64,000 bases of DNA from Bufo bufo (taxonomy: Eukaryota > Chordata > Amphibia > Anura > Bufonidae). The stretch lies in assembly GCF_905171765.1 (NCBI RefSeq), contig NC_053390.1, positions 306,284,984-306,348,983 on the forward strand, read 5' to 3'. This document shows, piece after piece, positions 31,351 to 44,483 of this stretch. The translations under genes and the position numbers were made by a program. The notes below the pieces were generated by a model. It had not been told where the DNA came from. It did no database searches and saw nothing but the letters and a program-made list of their open reading frames with translations. Each line of letters starts with the position of its first letter. The stretch's first letter is position 1.

Positions 31351-33233
31351 ATGCACTGACCCTAGCCTCAGTCTACATGGCTGGCTCTCACCATTAGGGG
31401 CCTCTGACGAGCAGCACAGGACCAGATCGGGTAAGTTTAGCCGCTTTTCTCCTCATGTGTTTGGGAATTGTTTTGATGATCGTTATTTTCTTTCTTTTCT
31501 ATGCAATGTGAGAGCTGTGTTTGATATTCTGCGGCCCCCGAAAATCTGCCTGAGGTGTGACTCTTAACCTCCTCTAATGGAAGAATCCCAGGAGAAAGGG
31601 AAGAAGGAGCCTCTACCTCCCTTAAAGGGCCAGAGCAACAGAAATCCAAGACCATTTTATAATAAATAAAGTTTTTTTGTGTGTGTTTCTTTAAAAAAAA
31701 GATTGTTGTGTTGTTCTTCTTAAATTTTAAATTGCGCTATTTATCTGGCGCCCCTTTTTCTGTAGGTATCATAAGAGTGTGATAAATTGGTACAGGGCTG
31801 AACCCTTGAATATTGGGTAACCAATGAGCTCCAAAGAAGAAATTTATTAAAGAGATATTCCCATCTAGAACATTTATGGCATACCGCTAGAATATGCCAT
31901 AAATATCAGATAGGTGTGGGTACCACCTGTGGGACAGGTCCTGAAGTGAACGGAGAGCACAGCGTACATGCACAGTGCCCTCTCCATTCACTGGTATAAG
32001 ACTTTCAAAAATTGCTAAGCAGGAGTGCTTTGTATCTAATCCCATCATGTGTGACACTGTCTGCTGAACTGCTGTATCTAAAACTATCATGTGTGATACT
32101 GTCTGCTGAACTGTGTATCTATTCGTCTTCCAGAGTGTATTTATTAGTCACGGTGCCCCCAGTACTTATAATGCTCCCTGTAGTGCCCCCAATATTTATA
32201 GTGCCCCCCAGTTTTTTTCTGGCATTTGTAGTTTCCGAAATGTTTATAATGCCCCCCTAGTGCCACAATAGTTATACTGTCTCTTGTAGTGCTTCCAGTA
32301 TTTACACTGGTGGCACTACAGGGGGCTTTATAAATACTATGGGGCACTACAAAATACAATATAACTGTCTGGCGAACCTATGCCCGTAATGATAAGTGTC
32401 TGGATGGGTTAAGGGCGAGGTATGTAGAGTGCAATGGCCAGCATATGGTGTAGGAGTCAGAAAAATAGGCCAGAGTTAGAAAAATAAGCATCTCTCTTTA
32501 ATGTATAGCAAAATTGGAATTATAGTACATCTAACTAAAGCAAAACACATTTCCAACTGTACACAGTGCAATTCTCTCCCAGATAACGGTGTATGCATTT
32601 AGGAAAGGATAGGAGTTATGGTCCTCTTTACACAATTTCTGACTAAACGCTAATTTAGCGGAATCTATGGCTGGCAACAGTACATTGGCAATAATGGCTC
32701 TAATGTCCATTGCAGGATAGAGAGTTTTGATTGAAAATCTGGCCATGGTTTGTCTAGGTGTGAAGGGCATCTTAACAGTGTCCCTCAGTACAGCAAAGTC
32801 TTAATGGTTGTAGTCACAGATTACATTACTGAATCCTATGCTTGGCCATGCAAATTCTAAGTTCTTCTTCTCTCTTTCCGTAATTTTTGCAGAGATCTGC
32901 TAGTCTGAGTAGCTTTTTTGGGCCTGAGAGGAGGGAGCATCAGGCATAGTTTTCTTCATCTCTGAACTCTCACTAATCACCCTCTAACTGATCTGCGGGC
33001 TGATCCTGGTTACCCATCCAACCTCCTGCTAAGGACTGAGCTAGGATTATTAACCCTTGGCTAAGTCAGATATACATGGCTATGCTAGGTCCATACATGG
33101 AAAAAACAATTCATACCATAACATTAAATTACATTAGATTAAAGAACAAACCAATTGCAGCAGCCACCTTCTCTAGGGTACTGCAAATACAAAGTGCTAA
33201 CCCATTTTCTATAGTCTGTACGTTATTACATTT
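31351..33233 (+). repeat. Satellite monomer M1 (5' end missing)
   Basis: Resumes at GCACTGACCCTAGCC after the Ngaro element and runs to the next AAAATGGCCGC start. The short ORF is broken. Its 3' part from about 32290 is nearly the same as that of M4. Confidence 0.92.
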
Positions 33234-33371
33234 AAAATGGCCGCTGTCATTTTGAGATCCTGCTTGTGATGTCATCATTAGAATCCTGGCAGACGACTCA
33301 CTTACTTATGGCATCATAATAGGGGCCATGGCTCATTTACATATGGCATCATAATGGGCGGTGGTTATATA

Positions 33372-34929
33372 CAGGGAGTGCAGAATTATTAGGCAAATGA
33401 GTATTTTGACCACATCATCCTCTTTATGCATGTTGTCTTACTCCAAGCTGTATAGGTTCGAAAGCCTACTACCAATTAAGCATATTAGGTGATGTGCATC
33501 TCTGTAATGAGAAGGGGTGTGGTCTAATGACATCAACACCCTATATTAGGTGTGCATAATTATTAGGCAACTTCCTTTCCTTTGGCAAAATGGGTCAAAA
33601 GAAGGACTTGACAGGCTCAAAAAAGTCAAAAATAGTGAGATATCTTGCAGAGGGATGCAGCACTCTTAAAATTGCAAAGCTTCTGAAGCGTGATCATCGA
33701 ACAATCAAGCGTTTCATTCAAAATAGTCAACAGGGTCGCAAGAAGCGTGTGGAAAAACCAAGGCGCAAAATAACTGCCCATGAACTGAGAAAAGTCAAGC
33801 GTGCAGCTGCCAAGATGCCACTTGCCACCAGTTTGGCCATATTTCAGAGCTGCAACATCACTGGAGTGTCCAAAAGCACAAGGTGTGCAATACTCAGAGA
33901 CATGGCCAAGGTAAGAAAGGCTGAAAGACGACCAACACTGAACAAGACACACAAGCTGAAACGTCAAGACTGGGCCAAGAAATATCTCAAGACTGATTTT
34001 TCTAAGGTTTTATGGACTGATGAAATGAGAGTGAGTCTTGATGGGCCAGATGGATGGGCCCGTGGCTGGATTGGTAAAGGGCAGAGAGCTCCAGTCCGAC
34101 TCAGACTCCAGCAAGGTGGAGGTGGAGTACTGGTTTGGGCTGGTATCATCAAAGATGAGCTTGTGGGGCCTTTTCGGGTTGAGGATGGAGTCAAGCTCAA
34201 CTCCCAGTCCTACTGCCAGTTTCTGGAAGACACCTTCTTCAAGCAGTGGTACAGGAAGAAGTCTGCATCCTTCAAGAAAAACATGATTTTCATGCAGGAC
34301 AATGCTCCATCACACGCGTCCAAGTACTCCACAGCATGGCTGGCAAGAAAGGGTATAAAAGAAGAAAATCTAATGACATGGCCTCCTTGTTCACCTGATC
34401 TGAACCCCATTGAGAACCTGTGGTCCATCATCAAATGTGAGATTTACAAGGAGGGAAAACAGTACACCTCTCTGAACAGTGTCTGGGAGGCTGTGGTTGC
34501 TGCTGCACGCAATGTTGATGGTGAATAGATCAAAACACTGACAGAATCCATGGATGGCAGGCTTTTGAGTGTCCTTGCAAAGAAAGGTGGCTATATTGTT
34601 TACTGGTTTGTTTTTGTTTTTGAATGTCAGAAATGTATATTTGTGAATGTTGAGATGTTATATTGGTTTCACTGGTAAAAATAAATAATTGAAATGGGTA
34701 TATATTTGTTTTTTGTTAAGTTGCCTAATAATTATGCACAGTAATAGTCACCTGCACACACAGATATCCCCCTAAAATAGCTAAAACTAAAAACAAACTA
34801 AAAACTACTTCCAAAAATATTCAGCTTTGATATTAATGAGTTTCTTGGGTTCATTGAGAACGTGGTTGTTGTTCAAAAATAAAATTAATCCTCAAAAATA
34901 CAACTTGCCTAATAATTCTGCACTCCCTG
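33372..34929 (+). mobile_element. Tc1/mariner DD37E transposon, copy 1
   Basis: The ends CAGGGAGTGCAGAATTATTA and TAATAATTCTGCACTCCCTG are inverted repeats, flanked by TA. A second internal pair (TGTGCATAATTATTAGGCAA at about 33550 and its complement near 34720-34740) gives the IR/DR-like arrangement of some Tc1 elements. One transposase gene lies between. The type is very familiar from fish and other vertebrate genomes. Confidence 0.95.
33590..34528 (+). CDS. Tc1-like DD37E transposase, C-terminally truncated
   Basis: 312 residues. An N-terminal helix-turn-helix (KIVRYLAEGCSTLKIAKLLK, about 14-33) and a second DNA-binding region (about 60-105) precede the DDE core: Asp144 (LWTDEMRV), Asp237 (MQDNAPSH) and Glu275 (SPDLNPIENLW). 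There are 37 residues between Asp237 and Glu275, so the signature is DD37E rather than the DD34E of classic Tc1. A TAG at 34526-34528 follows NVDGE, but the same frame continues with similar-looking coding sequence (IKTLTESMDGRLLSVLAKKG). The stop therefore looks like a CAG-to-TAG change that removes some 40 residues. The catalytic core is complete. Confidence 0.92.
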   Translation: MGQKKDLTGSKKSKIVRYLAEGCSTLKIAKLLKRDHRTIKRFIQNSQQGRKKRVEKPRRKITAHELRKVKRAAAKMPLATSLAIFQSCNITGVSKSTRCAILRDMAKVRKAERRPTLNKTHKLKRQDWAKKYLKTDFSKVLWTDEMRVSLDGPDGWARGWIGKGQRAPVRLRLQQGGGGVLVWAGIIKDELVGPFRVEDGVKLNSQSYCQFLEDTFFKQWYRKKSASFKKNMIFMQDNAPSHASKYSTAWLARKGIKEENLMTWPPCSPDLNPIENLWSIIKCEIYKEGKQYTSLNSVWEAVVAAARNVDGE

Positions 34930-36824
34930 TATTGAGGTGACGCACTGATTCTAGCCTCAGTCTACATGGCTGGCTCTCGCCATTAGGGGCCTCTGACGAG
35001 CAGCACAGGACCAGATCGGGTAAGTTTGGCCGCTATTCTCCTCATGTGTTTGGGAATTGTTTTGATGATCGTTATTTTATTTCTTTTCTATGCAATGTGA
35101 GAGCTGTGTTTGATACTCTGCGGCCCCCGAAAATTTGCCTGAGGTGCGACACTCAACCTCCTCCAAAGGAAGAATCCCAGGAGAAAGGGAAGAAGGTGCC
35201 TCCACCTCCCTTAAAGGGCCAGAGCCACAGAACTGCAAGACCATTTTATAATAAATAAAGTTTTTTTTGTATTGTGTTTCTTTAAGAAAAAGATTGTTGT
35301 GTTGTTCTTCTTAAATTTAAAATTGCGCTATTTATCTGGAGCCCCTGTGTCTGTAGGTATCATAGGGGTGTGTTAAATTGGTACAGGGGTAAACCCTTGA
35401 ATATTGGGTAAGCAATGAGCTCCAAAGAAGAAATTTATTAAAGAGATATTCCCATCTAGAACATTTATGGCATACCGCTAGAATATGCCATAAATATCAG
35501 ATAGATGTGGGTACCACCTGTGGGACAGGTCCTGAAGTGAACGGAGAGCACAGTGTACATGCACAGCGCCCTCTCCATTCACTGGTATAAGACTTTCAAA
35601 AATTGCTAAGCAGGAGTGCTGTGTATCTAATCCCATCATGTGTGACACTGTCTGCTGAACTGCTGTATCTAAAACTATCATGTGTAATACTGTCTGCTGA
35701 ACTGTGTATCTATTCTTCTTCCAGAGTGTATTTATTAGTCACGGTGCCCCCAGTACTTATAATGCTCCCTGTAGTGCCCCCAATATTTATAGTGCCCCCC
35801 AGTATTTTTACTGGCATTTGTGGTGTCCTAAATGTTTATAATGCCCCCTTAGTGCCCCAATAGTTATACTGTCTCTTGTAGGGCTTCCAGTATTTACACT
35901 GGTGGCACTACAGGGGGCTTTATAAATACTATGGGGCACTACAAGACACAATATAACTGTCTGGTGAACCTATGCCCGTAATGTTAAGTGTCTGGATGGG
36001 TTAAGGGCGAGGAATGTAGAGTGCAATGGCCAGCATACGGTGTAGGAGTCAGAAAAATAGGCCAGAGTTAGAAAAATAAACATCTCTCTTTACTGTTAGG
36101 CAAAATTGGAATTATAGTACATCTAACTAAAGAAATACATATTTCCAACTGTACACAGTGCAATTCTCTCCCAGATAGCGGTGTATGTATTTAGGCAAGG
36201 ATAGGAGTTATGGTCCTCTTTAAACAAATTCTGGCTAAACTCTCTTTTAGCGGAATCTAAAACTGGCAACAGTACAATGGCAGTAATGGCTCTAATGTCC
36301 ATTGCAAGATAGAGAGTCTTGATGGAAAATCTGGCCATGGTGTGTCTATGTGTGAAGGGTGTTTTAACAGTGTCCCTCAGTGCAGCAAAGTTTTAATGGC
36401 TGTAGTCACAGATTACATTGCTGACTCCTATGCTTGGCCATGCAAATACTAAGTTCTTCTTCTCTCTTTCCGTGGATTTTGCAGAGATCTGTTAGTCTGA
36501 ATAGCTTTTTTGGGCCTTAGAGGAGGGAGCATCAGGCATAGTTTTCTTCATCTCTGAACTCTCACTAATCACCCTCTAACTGATCTGCCGGCTGATCCTG
36601 GTTACCCACCCAACCTCCTGCTAAGGACTGAGCTAGGATTATTAACCCTTGGCTAAGTCAGATATACATGGCTATGCTAGGTCCATACATGGAAAAACAA
36701 TACATACCATAACATTAAATTACATTAGATTAAAGAACAAACCAATTGCAGCTGCCACCTTCTCTGGGGTACTGCAAATACAAAGTGCTAACCCATTATC
36801 TGTAGTCTGTACTTTATTACATTT

Positions 36825-38852
36825 AAAATGGCCGCTGTCATTTTGGGACACTGCTTGTGATGTCATCATTAGATTCCTGGCAGATGACTCACTTACTTAT
36901 GGCATCATAATAGGGGCCATGGCTCATTTACATATGACATCATAATGGACGGTGGTTATATATTGAGGTGACGCACTGACCCCAGCCTCAGTCTCCATGG
37001 CTGGCTCTCACCATTAGGGGCCTCTGACGAGCAGCACAGGACCAGATCGGGTAAGTTTCTCTGCTTTTCTCCTCATGTGTTTGGGAATTGTTTTGATGAT
37101 CGTTATTTTCTTTCTTTCCTATGCAATGTGAGAGCTGTGTTTAATTCTCTTCGGCCCCCAAAAATCTGCCTGAGGTGCGACTCTCAACCTCCTCTAATGG
37201 AAGAATCCCAGGAGAAAGTGAAGAAGTAGGCTCTACCTCCCTTAAAGGGCCAGAGCAACAGAACTCCAAGACCATTTTATAATAAATAAAGTTTTTTTGT
37301 GTGTGTTTCTTTAAAAAAAAGATTGTTGTGTTGTTCTTCTTAAATTTTAAATTGCGCTATTTATCTGGCGCCCCTTTTTCTGTAGGTATCATAAGAGTGT
37401 GATAAATTGGTACAGGGCTGAACCCTTGAATATTGGGTAACCAATGAGCTCCAAAGAAGAAATTTATTATAGAGATATTCCCATCTAGAACATTTATGGC
37501 ATACCGCTAGAATATGCCATAAATATCAGATAGGTGTGGGTACCACCTGTGGGACAGGTCCTGAAGTGAACGGAGAGCACAGCGTACATGCACAGTGCCC
37601 TCTCCATTCACTGGTATAAGACTTCCAAACATTGCTAAGCAGGTGTGCTGTGTATCTAATCCCATCATGTGTGACACTGTCTGCTGAACTGCTGTATCTA
37701 AAACTATCATGTGTGATACTGTCTGCTGAACTGTGTATCTATTCTTCTTCCAGAGTGTATTTATTAGTCACGGTGCCCCCAGTACTTATAATGCTCCCTG
37801 TAGTGCCCTCAATATTTATAGTGCCCCCCAGTATTTATACTGGCATTTGTAGTGTCCGAAATGTTTATAATGCCCCCTTAGTGCCACAATAGTTATACTG
37901 TCTCTTGTAGTGCTTCCAGTATTTACACTGGTGGCACTAGAGGGGGCTTTATAAATACTATGGGGCACTACAAGACACAATATAACTGTCTGGCGAACCT
38001 ATGCCCGTAATGATAAGTGTCTGGATGGGTTAAGGGCGAGGTATGTAGAGTGCAGTGGTCAGCAAATGGTGTAGGAATCAGAAAAATAGGCCAGAGTTAG
38101 AAAAATAAACATCTCTCTATAATGTATAGCAAAATTGGAATTATAGTACATCTAACTAAAGCAAAACACATTTCCAACTGTACACAGTGCAATTCTCTCC
38201 CAGATAGCGGTCTATGCATTTAGGCAAGGATAGGAGTTATGGTCCTCTTTACACAAATTCTGGCTAAACTCTCTTTTAGCAGAATCTATGGCTGGCAACA
38301 TAACATTGGCAGTAATGGCTCTAATGTCCATTGCAGGATAGAGAGTTTTGATGGAAAATCTGGCCATGGTTTGTCTAGGTGTGAAGGGCATCTTAACAGT
38401 GTCCCTCAGTACAGCAAAGTCTTAATGGCTGTAGTCCCCGTTTACAGTGCTGAATCCTATGCTTGGCCATGCAAATTCTAAGTTCTTCTTCTCTCTTTCC
38501 GTGGGTTTTGCAGAGATCTGTTAGTCTGAGTAGCTTTTTTGGGCCTGAGAGGAGGGAGCATCAGGCATAGTTTTCTTCATCTCTGAACTCTCACTAATCA
38601 CCCTCTAACTGATCTGCGGGCTGATTCTGGTTACCCACCCAATCTCCTGCTAAGGACTGAGCTAGGATTATTAACCCTTGGCTAAGTCAGAAATACATGG
38701 CTATGCTAGGTCCATACAAGGAAAAAGAATACATACCATAACATTAAATTACATTAGATTAAAGAACAAACCAATTGCAGCTGCCACCTTCTCTGGGTAC
38801 TACAAATACAAAGTGCTAAACCATTTTCTATAGTCTGTACGTTATTACATTC
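36825..38852 (+). repeat. Satellite monomer M3
   Basis: 2,028 bp, uninterrupted. It carries TATA-like, donor (CGGGTAAGT) and AATAAATAAA signals; the short ORF stops after KVKK. Confidence 0.93.
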
Positions 38853-40892
38853 AAAATGGCCGCTGTCATGTTGAGACACTGCTTGTGATGTCATCATTAG
38901 AATCCTGGCAGACGACTCACTTACTTATGGCATCATAATAGGGGCCATGGCTCATTTACATATGACATCATAATGGACGGTGGTTATATATTGAGGTGAC
39001 GCACTGACCCCAGCCTCAGTCTCCATGGCTGGCTCTCACCATTAGGGGCCTCTGACGGGCAGCACAGGACCAGATCGGGTAAGTTTAGTCGCTTTTCTCT
39101 TCATGTGTTTGGGAATTGTTTTGATGATCGTTATTTTCTTTCTTTTCTATGCAATGTGAGAGCTGTGTTTGACCGTCTGCGGCCCCCGAAAATCTGCCTG
39201 AGGTGCGACACTCAACCTCCTCCAATGGAGGAATCCCAGGAGAAAGTGAAGAAGCAGCCTCTACCTCCCTTTTAGGGCCAGAGCAACAGAACTCCAAGAC
39301 CAATTTATAATAAATAAAGTTTTTTTGTGTGTGTTTCTTTAAAAAAAAGATTGCTGTGTTGCTCTTCTTACATTTTTAATTGAGCCATTTATCTCGCCAT
39401 CCCTGTTTCTGTAGGTATCATAGGGGTGTGTTAATTTGGTACAGGGCTGAACCCTTGAAGGATGGGTAACCAATGAGCTCCAAAGAAGAAATTTATTAAA
39501 GAGATATTCCCATCTAGAACATCTAGAACATTTATGGCATACCGCTAGAATATGGCATAAATATCATATAGGTGTGGGTACCACCTGTGGGACAGGTCCT
39601 GAAGTGAACGGAGAGCACCTCGCACATCCACAGTGCCCTCTCCATTCACTGGTATGAGACTTCCAAAAATTGCTAAGCAGGAGTGCTGTGTATCTAATCC
39701 CATCATGTGTAACACTGTCTGCTGAACTGCTGTATCTAAAACTATCATGTGTGATACTGTCTGCTGAACTGTGTATCTATTCTTCTTCCAGAGTTTATTT
39801 ATTAGTCACGGTGCCCCCAGTACTTATAATGCTCCCTGTAGTGCCCCCAATATTTATAGTGCCCCCCAGTATTTATACTGGCATTTGTAGTGTCCTAAAT
39901 ATTTATAATGCCCCCTTAGTGCCCCAATAGTTATACTGTCTCTTGTAGTGCTTCCAGTATTTACACTGGTGGCACTACAGGGGGCTTTATAAATACTATG
40001 GGGCACTACAAAATACAATATAACTGTCTGGCGAACCTATGCCCGTAATGATAAGTGTCTGGATGGGTTAAGGGCGAGGTATGTAGAGTGCAATGGCCAG
40101 CATATGGTGTAGGAGTCAGAAAAATAGGCCAGAGTTAGAAAAATAAGCATCTCTCTTTAATGTATAGCAAAATTGGAATTATAGTACATCTAACTAAAGC
40201 AAAACACATTTCCAACTGTACACAGTGCAATTCTCTCCCAGATAACGGTGTATGCATTTAGGAAAGGATAGGAGTTATGGTCCTCTTTACACAATTTCTG
40301 ACTAAACGCTAATTTAGCGGAATCTATGGCTGGCAACAGTACATTGGCAATAATGGCTCTAATGTCCATTGCAGGATAGAGAGTTTTGATTGAAAATCTG
40401 GCCATGGTTTGTCTAGGTGTGAAGGGCATCTTAACAGTGTCCCTCAGTACAGCAAAGTCTTAATGGTTGTAGTCACAGATTACATTACTGAATCCTATGC
40501 TTGGCCATGCAAATTCTAAGTTCTTCTTCTCTCTTTCCGTGGATCTTGCAGAGATCTGTTAGTCTGAGTAGCTTTTTTGGGCCTGAGAGGAGGGAGCATC
40601 AGGCATAGTTTTCTTCATCTCTGAACTCTCACTAATCACCCTCTAACTGATCTGCGGGCTGATCCTGGTTACCCATCCAACCTCCTGCTAAGGACTGAGC
40701 TAGGATTATTAACCCTTGGCTAAGTCAGATATACATGGCTATGCTAGGTCCATACATGGAAAAAACAATTCATACCATAACATTAAATTACATTAGATTA
40801 AAGAACAAACCAATTGCAGCAGCCACCTTCTCTAGGGTACTGCAAATACAAAGTGCTAACCCATTTTCTATAGTCTGTACGTTATTACATTT
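38853..40892 (+). repeat. Satellite monomer M4
   Basis: 2,040 bp, uninterrupted. It holds a small local duplication (CATCTAGAACATCTAGAAC at about 39510-39530) shared with M7. Confidence 0.93.
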
Positions 40893-41030
40893 AAAATGGC
40901 CGCTGTCATTTTGAGATCCTGCTTGTGATGTCATCATTAGAATCCTGGCAGACGACTCACTTACTTATGGCATCATAATAGGGGCCATGGCTCATTTACA
41001 TATGGCATCATAATGGGCGGTGGTTATATA

Positions 41031-42588
41031 CAGGGAGTGCAGAATTATTAGGCAAATGAGTATTTTGACCACATCATCCTCTTTATGCATGTTGTCTTAC
41101 TCCAAGCTGTATAGGTTCGAAAGCCTACTACCAATTAAGCATATTAGGTGATGTGCATCTCTGTAATGAGAAGGGGTGTGGTCTAATGACATCAACACCC
41201 TATTTTAGGTGTGCATAATTATTAGGCAACTTCCTTTCCTTTGGCAAAATGGGTCAAAAGAAGGACTTGACAGGCTCAAAAAAGTCAAAAATAGTGAGAT
41301 ATCTTGCAGAGGGATGCAGCACTCTTAAAATTGCAAAGCTTCTGAAGCGTGATCATCGAACAATCAAGCGTTTCATTCAAAATAGTCAACACGGTCGCAA
41401 GAAGCGTGTGGAAAAACCATGGCGCAAAATAACTGCCCATGAACTGAGAAAAGTCAAGCGTGCAGCTGCCAAGATGCCACTTGCCACCAGTTTGGCCATA
41501 TTTCAGAGCTGCAACATCACTGGAGTGTCCAAAAGCACAAGGTGTGCAATACTCAGAGACATGGCCAAGGTAAGAAAGGCTGAAAGACGACCAACACTGA
41601 ACAAGACACACAAGCTGAAACGTCAAGACTGGGCCAAGAAATATCTCAAGACTGATTTTTCTAAGGTTTTATGGACTGATGAAATGAGAGTGAGTCTTGA
41701 TGGGCCAGATGGATGGGCCCGTGGCTGGATTGGTAAAGGGCAGAGAGCTCCAGTCCGACTCAGACGCCAGCAAGGTGGAGGTGGAGTACTGGTTTGGGCT
41801 GGTATCATCAAAGATGAGCTTGTGGGGCCTTTTCGGGTTGAGGATGGAGTCAAGCTCAACTCCCAGTCCTACTGCCAGTTTCTGGAAGACACCTTCTTCA
41901 AGCAGTGGTACAGGAAGAAGTCTGCATCCCTCAAGAAAAACATGATTTTCATGCAGGACAATGCTCCATCACACGCGTCCAAGTACTCCACAGCGTGGCT
42001 GGCAAGAAAGGGTATAAAAGAAGAAAATCTAATGACATGGCCTCCTTGTTCACCTGATCTGAACCCCATTGAGAACCTGTGGTCCATCATCAAATGTGAG
42101 ATTTACAAGGAGGGAAAACAGTACACCTCTCTGAACAGTGTCTGGGAGGCTGTGGTTGCTGCTGCACGCAATGTTGATGGTGAATAGATCAAAACACTGA
42201 CAGAATCCATGGATGGCAGGCTTTTGAGTGTCCTTGCAAAGAAAGGTGGCTATATTGGTCACTGGTTTGTTTTTGTTTTTGAATGTCAGAAATGTATATT
42301 TGTGAATGTTGAGATGTTATATTGGTTTCACTGGTAAAAATAAATAATTGAAATGGGTATATATTTGTTTTTTGTTAAGTTGCCTAATAATTATGCACAG
42401 TAATAGTCACCTGCACACACAGATATCCCCCTAAAATAGCTAAAACTAAAAACAAACTAAAAACTACTTCCAAAAATATTCAGCTTTGATATTAATGAGT
42501 TTTTTGGGTTCATTGAGAACGTGGTTGTTGTTCAAAAATAAAATTAATCCTCAAAAATACAACTTGCCTAATAATTCTGCACTCCCTG
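41031..42588 (+). mobile_element. Tc1/mariner DD37E transposon, copy 2
   Basis: Same length, ends, TA flanks and monomer position as 33372-34929, exactly 7,659 bp away. It was duplicated with the array and is not an independent insertion. Confidence 0.95.
41249..42187 (+). CDS. Tc1-like DD37E transposase, duplicate
   Basis: 312 residues with the same premature TAG after NVDGE. It differs from the first copy at four residues that I can see: Gln48 to His, Arg58 to Trp, Leu173 to Arg and Phe228 to Leu. None is a catalytic residue. The shared stop shows that the nonsense change came before the segmental duplication. Confidence 0.92.
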   Translation: MGQKKDLTGSKKSKIVRYLAEGCSTLKIAKLLKRDHRTIKRFIQNSQHGRKKRVEKPWRKITAHELRKVKRAAAKMPLATSLAIFQSCNITGVSKSTRCAILRDMAKVRKAERRPTLNKTHKLKRQDWAKKYLKTDFSKVLWTDEMRVSLDGPDGWARGWIGKGQRAPVRLRRQQGGGGVLVWAGIIKDELVGPFRVEDGVKLNSQSYCQFLEDTFFKQWYRKKSASLKKNMIFMQDNAPSHASKYSTAWLARKGIKEENLMTWPPCSPDLNPIENLWSIIKCEIYKEGKQYTSLNSVWEAVVAAARNVDGE

Positions 42589-44483
42589 TATTGAGGTGAC
42601 GCACTGATTCTAGCCTCAGTCTACATGGCTGGCTCTCGCCATTAGGGGCCTCTGACGAGCAGCACAGGACCAGATCGGGTAAGTTTGGCCGCTATTCTCC
42701 TCATGTGTTTGGGAATTGTTTTGATGATCGTTATTTTATTTCTTTTCTATGCAATGTGAGAGCTGTGTTTGATACTCTGCGGCCCCCGAAAATTTGCCTG
42801 AGGTGCGACACTCAACCTCCTCCAAAGGAAGAATCCCAGGAGAAAGGGAAGAAGGTGCCTCCACCTCCCTTAAAGGGCCAGAGCCACAGAACTGCAAGAC
42901 CATTTTATAATAAATAAAGTTTTTTTTGTATTGTGTTTCTTTAAGAAAAAGATTGTTGTGTTGTTCTTCTTAAATTTTAAATTGCGCTATTTATCTGGAG
43001 CCCTTGTGTCTGTAGGTATCATAGGGGTGTGTTAAATTGGTACAGGGGTAAACCCTTGAATATTGGGTAAGCAATGAGCTCCAAAGAAGAAATTTATTAA
43101 AGAGATATTCCCATCTAGAACATTTATGGCATACCGCTAGAATATGCCACAAATATCAGATAGGTGTGGGTACCACCTGTGGGACAGGTCCTGAAGTGAA
43201 CAGAGAGCACAGTGTACATGCACAGCGCCCTCTCCATTCACTGGTATAAGACTTTCAAAAATTGCTAAGCAGGAGTGCTGTGTATCTAATCCCATCATGT
43301 GTGACACTGTCTGCTGAACTGCTGTATCTAAAACTATCATGTGTGATACTGTCTGCTGAACTGTGTATCTATTCTTCTTCCAGAGTGTATTTATTAGTCA
43401 CGGTGCCCCCAGTACTTATAATGCTCCCTGTAGTGCCCCCAATATTTATAGTGCCCCCCAGTATTTTTACTGGCATTTGTGGTGTCCTAAATGTTTATAA
43501 TGCCCCCTTAGTGCCCCAATAGTTATACTGTCTCTTGTAGGGCTTCCAGTATTTACACTGGTGGCACTACAGGGGGCTTTATAAATACTATGGGGCACTA
43601 CAAGACACAATATAACTGTCTGGTGAACCTATGCCCGTAATGTTAAGTGTCTGGATGGGTTAAGGGCGAGGAATGTAGAGTGCAATGGCCAGCATACGGT
43701 GTAGGAGTCAGAAAAATAGGCCAGAGTTAGAAAAATAAACATCTCTCTTTACTGTTAGGCAAAATTGGAATTATAGTACATCTAACTAAAGAAATACATA
43801 TTTCCAACTGTACACAGTGCAATTCTCTCCCAGATAGCGGTGTATGTATTTAGGCAAGGATAGGAGTTATGGTCCTCTTTAAACAAATTCTGGCTAAACT
43901 CTCTTTTAGCGGAATCTAAAACTGGCAACAGTACAATGGCAGTAATGGCTCTAATGTCCATTGCAAGATAGAGAGTCTTGATGGAAAATCTGGCCATGGT
44001 GTGTCTATGTGTGAAGGGTGTTTTAACAGTGTCCCTCAGTGCAGCAAAGTTTTAATGGCTGTAGTCACAGATTACATTGCTGAATCCTATGCTTGGCCAT
44101 GCAAATACTAAGTTCTTCTTCTCTCTTTCCGTGGATTTTGCAGAGATCTGTTAGTCTGAATAGCTTTTTTGGGCCTTAGAGGAGGGAGCATCAGGCATAG
44201 TTTTCTTCATCTCTGAACTCTCACTAATCACCCTCTAACTGATCTGCCGGCTGATCCTGGTTACCCACCCAACCTCCTGCTAAGGACTGAGCTAGGATTA
44301 TTAACCCTTGGCTAAGTCAGATATACATGGCTATGCTAGGTCCATACATGGAAAAACAATACATACCATAACATTAAATTACATTAGATTAAAGAACAAA
44401 CCAATTGCAGCTGCCACCTTCTCTGGGGTACTGCAAATACAAAGTGCTAACCCATTATCTGTAGTCTGTACTTTATTACATTT

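Larger units (their letters stand above)
33234..36824 (+). repeat. Satellite monomer M2 with Tc1 inserted
   Basis: 3,591 bp including the 1,558-bp Tc1-like element, so about 2.03 kb of monomer. The insertion falls in the TATA-like GGTTATATATT. The 70-codon ORF is open at 35046-35258. Confidence 0.93.
40893..44483 (+). repeat. Satellite monomer M5 with Tc1 inserted
   Basis: 3,591 bp, the exact counterpart of M2 displaced by 7,659 bp, with the Tc1-like element in the same TATA position. The 70-codon ORF is open at 42705-42917. Confidence 0.93.

Noticed and set aside
32012..32260. 86-codon frames (MLSRSAVYLIPS-type) repeated in every monomer
   Set aside because: They read through tandem TGCCCCCAGTATTTATA repeats and opposite-strand frames of similar length exist; conservation follows from monomer similarity alone.
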